A stretch of DNA of 64,000 nucleotides, from the NCBI GenBank assembly GCA_008125075.1, contig VLTH01000003.1, positions 631,687 to 695,686 on the forward strand, in the 5' to 3' direction. The notes below the pieces were generated by a model that worked only from the letters and a program-made list of their open reading frames with translations, did no database searches and was not told where the DNA came from. This stretch comes from Acetivibrio alkalicellulosi (GTDB lineage: Bacteria > Bacillota > Clostridia > Acetivibrionales > Acetivibrionaceae). Of this stretch, positions 62,197 to 64,000 are shown one piece after another. Position numbers and translations under genes: made by a program. The first letter of the stretch is position 1; each line of letters opens with the position of its first letter.

Positions 62197-62262
62197 CTCC
62201 ATCCCTATATAAGATGGAGGTACTACTATTATCTTCAGGTGGAGTTGAGTCTCCACCTGAAG
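62197..62262. repeat. Two tandem hairpins incl. palindromic repeat copy 2
   Basis: CTCCATC/GATGGAG (62197-62203/62213-62219), then CTTCAGGTGGAG/CTCCACCTGAAG (62233-62244/62251-62262). The second is near-identical to 47596-47626. They lie between the small gene and the exporter fragment. Confidence 0.75.
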
Positions 62263-62303
62263 TCCCAAAATTTAGCTTTAACAAAACCAGTTCACCATCT
62301 TTT

Positions 62304-62566
62304 CTATAAACTAAGATTTCTGCTATTAAAGGCTTTAATTCCAATAGCTGAAAGTATGAATCCAGTTACTAAAAGTATAGTTACATTCATAAATGAAGCA
62401 TCTGAAGGTAATAACCCTATGTGAGAAAATGGAGATATTTTTTGAATACTTTCTGATAAATTTAGCATCGGCCCAAAGAAGGGTCCTATTATCAAAGCTG
62501 TAAAGACAACTAGCCAGGAAAGAGTTCTTGAAATCTTAGGGAATAATCCATATATTGCGATTATTA
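62304..62566 (-). pseudogene. C-terminal fragment of an ABC-2 exporter permease, cut by an IS
   Basis: About 85 residues: AIYGLFPKISRTLSWLVVFTALIIGPFFGPMLNL..IQKISPFSHIGLLPSDAS, a last membrane helix and FNSRNLSL. The pattern fits polyketide-antibiotic-exporter-type ABC permeases (SPFSH, GLLP). The frame is open up to 62566, where the IS66-type end GTAAGCG begins, so the gene was interrupted. The remainder should lie beyond the right edge. Confidence 0.7.
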
Positions 62567-64000
62567 GTAAGCGTCATATAATACCCACCTAAAAAAATTA
62601 CAAATTTATTATATGCTATTATTATTAAATTTACAGACTTCTGGAATGTCTTTAGACCAAGGCAAATATGAGTCTAATATTTTTGATCATTGACATCTGA
62701 ATTAGGCAACATGTGTAATAGATATTTTAGATATTCAAAAGGCTTTAGGTTATTTTCTCTAGCTGTTTGAATTATACTATAAATAATTGCACTTGCAGTA
62801 GCTCCACTTGGAGTGTTACAAAACAAAAAGTTTTTTTCTACTTATTACAAATGATTTTATGCTCCTCTCAGTAATGTTATTGTCAATATAAAGCCTTCCA
62901 TCTAGTAGAAAACCACAAAGCTTGTCCCAAAGGTTTAAACAGTATTGAACTGCATTTCCTGTAGCACTTTTAGGAGTTAGAACTTTACGCTGAATTTTTA
63001 ACCAGCTATAGAAATCATCTAATACTGGTTTGCTTTTTCCAGCCTTAATGCATATCTTTCTTCTACACTTACTTCTTTTAGATCTTTTTCTATATCAAAA
63101 AGTTTATTACAAAAGTCTAAACCTTCTTGGGCTGCACATGTTTTGGTTCTCTTTGTTTTGGGCAGGACTTTTAATGCCTCATCAAATTTTCTGCGGGCAT
63201 GCACAAAACAACAAATTCTGGTAATACTAGGAACTGAATTATATCCAGCATAACCATCTGTACATAGATATGATTTAAAGTTCTCTAAAAATTTTTTTGG
63301 GTGTTTCCCAGCCCTAGTAGTTTGGTATTCGAAAAGCACTATGGGTGGTCCATCTCTTCCAGTTCGATAAACCCACATGTAGGAGTTAGTTGTTGCAGCT
63401 CTTCCGGGCTCATGTAATACCTGTACTTCGGTTTCATCGGCACAGATTATATCTTTTTGCAATAGATAGTAGTGCATTCTCTCATATATATAATGCAACC
63501 ATCTGTTAGTAGCGATTAGTAACCAATTTGACATTGTTTGTCTGGATATATCCAAATCAAGCTGCTTCCACTGTTGTTCTTGTCTATACAATGGTAATCC
63601 AAACATAAATTTTTGAACCATTACATGAGCTATTGTAGATGCAGAAGCTATACTTTTGGGAATTGGAGGTTCTGGCATCTTTGTTGTTACAATAGGATTA
63701 TCAATCCCGTTATTATCACAATTACGGCATCCATATATATATCTTACATGTTCTATAACTTTAACTGTTGCTGGTATAACCTCAAGTTCTTTTCTAACTT
63801 CAGTACGTATTTCATGAAGATTACTATTACAGTTTTCACAAAATAATTCATCTTCAGATAATTTATACTCAATTACTTCAACAGGGAGATCTTTTAACAT
63901 TTCTTCTCTATGGCCTTTTCGCTTTTTGCGTTTATATGTAATTTCTTCTATTGATGGTTCTGGGACTTCTGGCTTTACATCAGATAAAGCTTCTGCTTCG
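62567..64000 (-). mobile_element. IS66-family insertion sequence (left end; runs off window)
   Basis: The end reads GTAAGCG (62567-62573), the usual terminus of IS66-family elements, followed by the tnpC gene on the minus strand. The right end is outside the window. Bases 62559-62566 (gattatta) would be one copy of the expected 8-bp target duplication. Confidence 0.8.
62609..64000 (-). pseudogene. tnpC: IS66 transposase TnpC, three frameshifts, 5' end outside window
   Basis: Reads in from the right edge (EAEALSDVKPEVPEPSIEEITYKRKKRKGHREEM). Zinc-binding CENC..CRNC, then DDE catalytic residues in ADETEVQVL, CTDGYAGY and, after the shifts, NNITERSIKSF. The main frame ends at 63019 after EKANQY. 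One missing T at 63034-63038, one extra T at 62831-62837 and one missing T at 62680-62684 restore the family sequence (EKSKPVLDDFYSWLKIQ.., SRKNFLFCNTPSGATAS.., LDSYLPWSKDIPEVCKFN). All three lie in homopolymers. Likely inactive, unless these are read errors. Confidence 0.85.

Noticed and set aside
1..64000. CRISPR array
   Set aside because: No regularly spaced direct repeats of 24-37 bases were seen; repeated motifs found are palindromes or two-copy elements.

Overview
The window looks like a low-GC, motile, anaerobic, cellulosome-producing clostridium of the Acetivibrio/Hungateiclostridium (Clostridium thermocellum) type. The reasons are an A+T-rich sequence with strong Shine-Dalgarno sites, a cohesin domain at the left edge, a clostridial-order flagellar/chemotaxis operon, and adhE plus pflB/pflA fermentation genes. 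Species assignment is inference.

Layout. (1) 1-6932: the C-terminal cohesin of a surface protein and its terminator, then DNA-processing housekeeping genes (comM, dprA, topA, trmFO). (2) 7433-40262: one long co-oriented flagellar/chemotaxis block of about 37 genes: flgBC-fliEFGHIJ-motE-like-fliK-flgD-orf-flgE-flbD-fliL-fliM-fliY-cheY-fliOPQR-flhBAFG-pilZ-cheBAWCD-orf-sigD-fapA-like and three small accessory genes. Many neighbours overlap by ATGA/TAATG, which implies translational coupling. motA/motB are absent, and fliO appears split by a frameshift in an A8 run. The block contains unexplained structured non-coding pieces: a two-copy hairpin element (8676 and 39865), a triple hairpin before flgE, and a nested inverted-repeat region after the last gene. 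(3) 40552-47548: adhE facing a lipoprotein gene, a YgiT-like zinc-finger gene, pflB and pflA, which together form mixed-acid/ethanol fermentation from pyruvate. (4) 47596-64000: an accessory region. It holds a DnaQ-like exonuclease; a candidate ~700-nt structured RNA with its own promoter and terminator; a 24-residue membrane peptide gene with its own promoter; a DUF308-like membrane protein; an RHS-like relic followed by a WHH nuclease toxin and immunity gene; an orphan 36-residue peptide unit; tRNA-Lys and tRNA-Leu; a decayed integrative element at tRNA-Leu bounded by inverted integrase-tail copies and carrying two DUF488 genes; a GNAT gene with a small partner; an AbiL-like AAA/RloB defence pair; a large MalT/LuxR regulator; and an ABC exporter gene broken by an IS66-family element that runs off the right edge.

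How the genes work together. The flagellar block encodes almost the whole basal body, hook, export gate, switch and chemotaxis core plus its sigma factor. Filament, cap and stator genes must lie elsewhere. The accessory region shows repeated insertion and decay. Several broken frames there lie in A or T homopolymers, so each should be checked against raw reads before being taken as biological.
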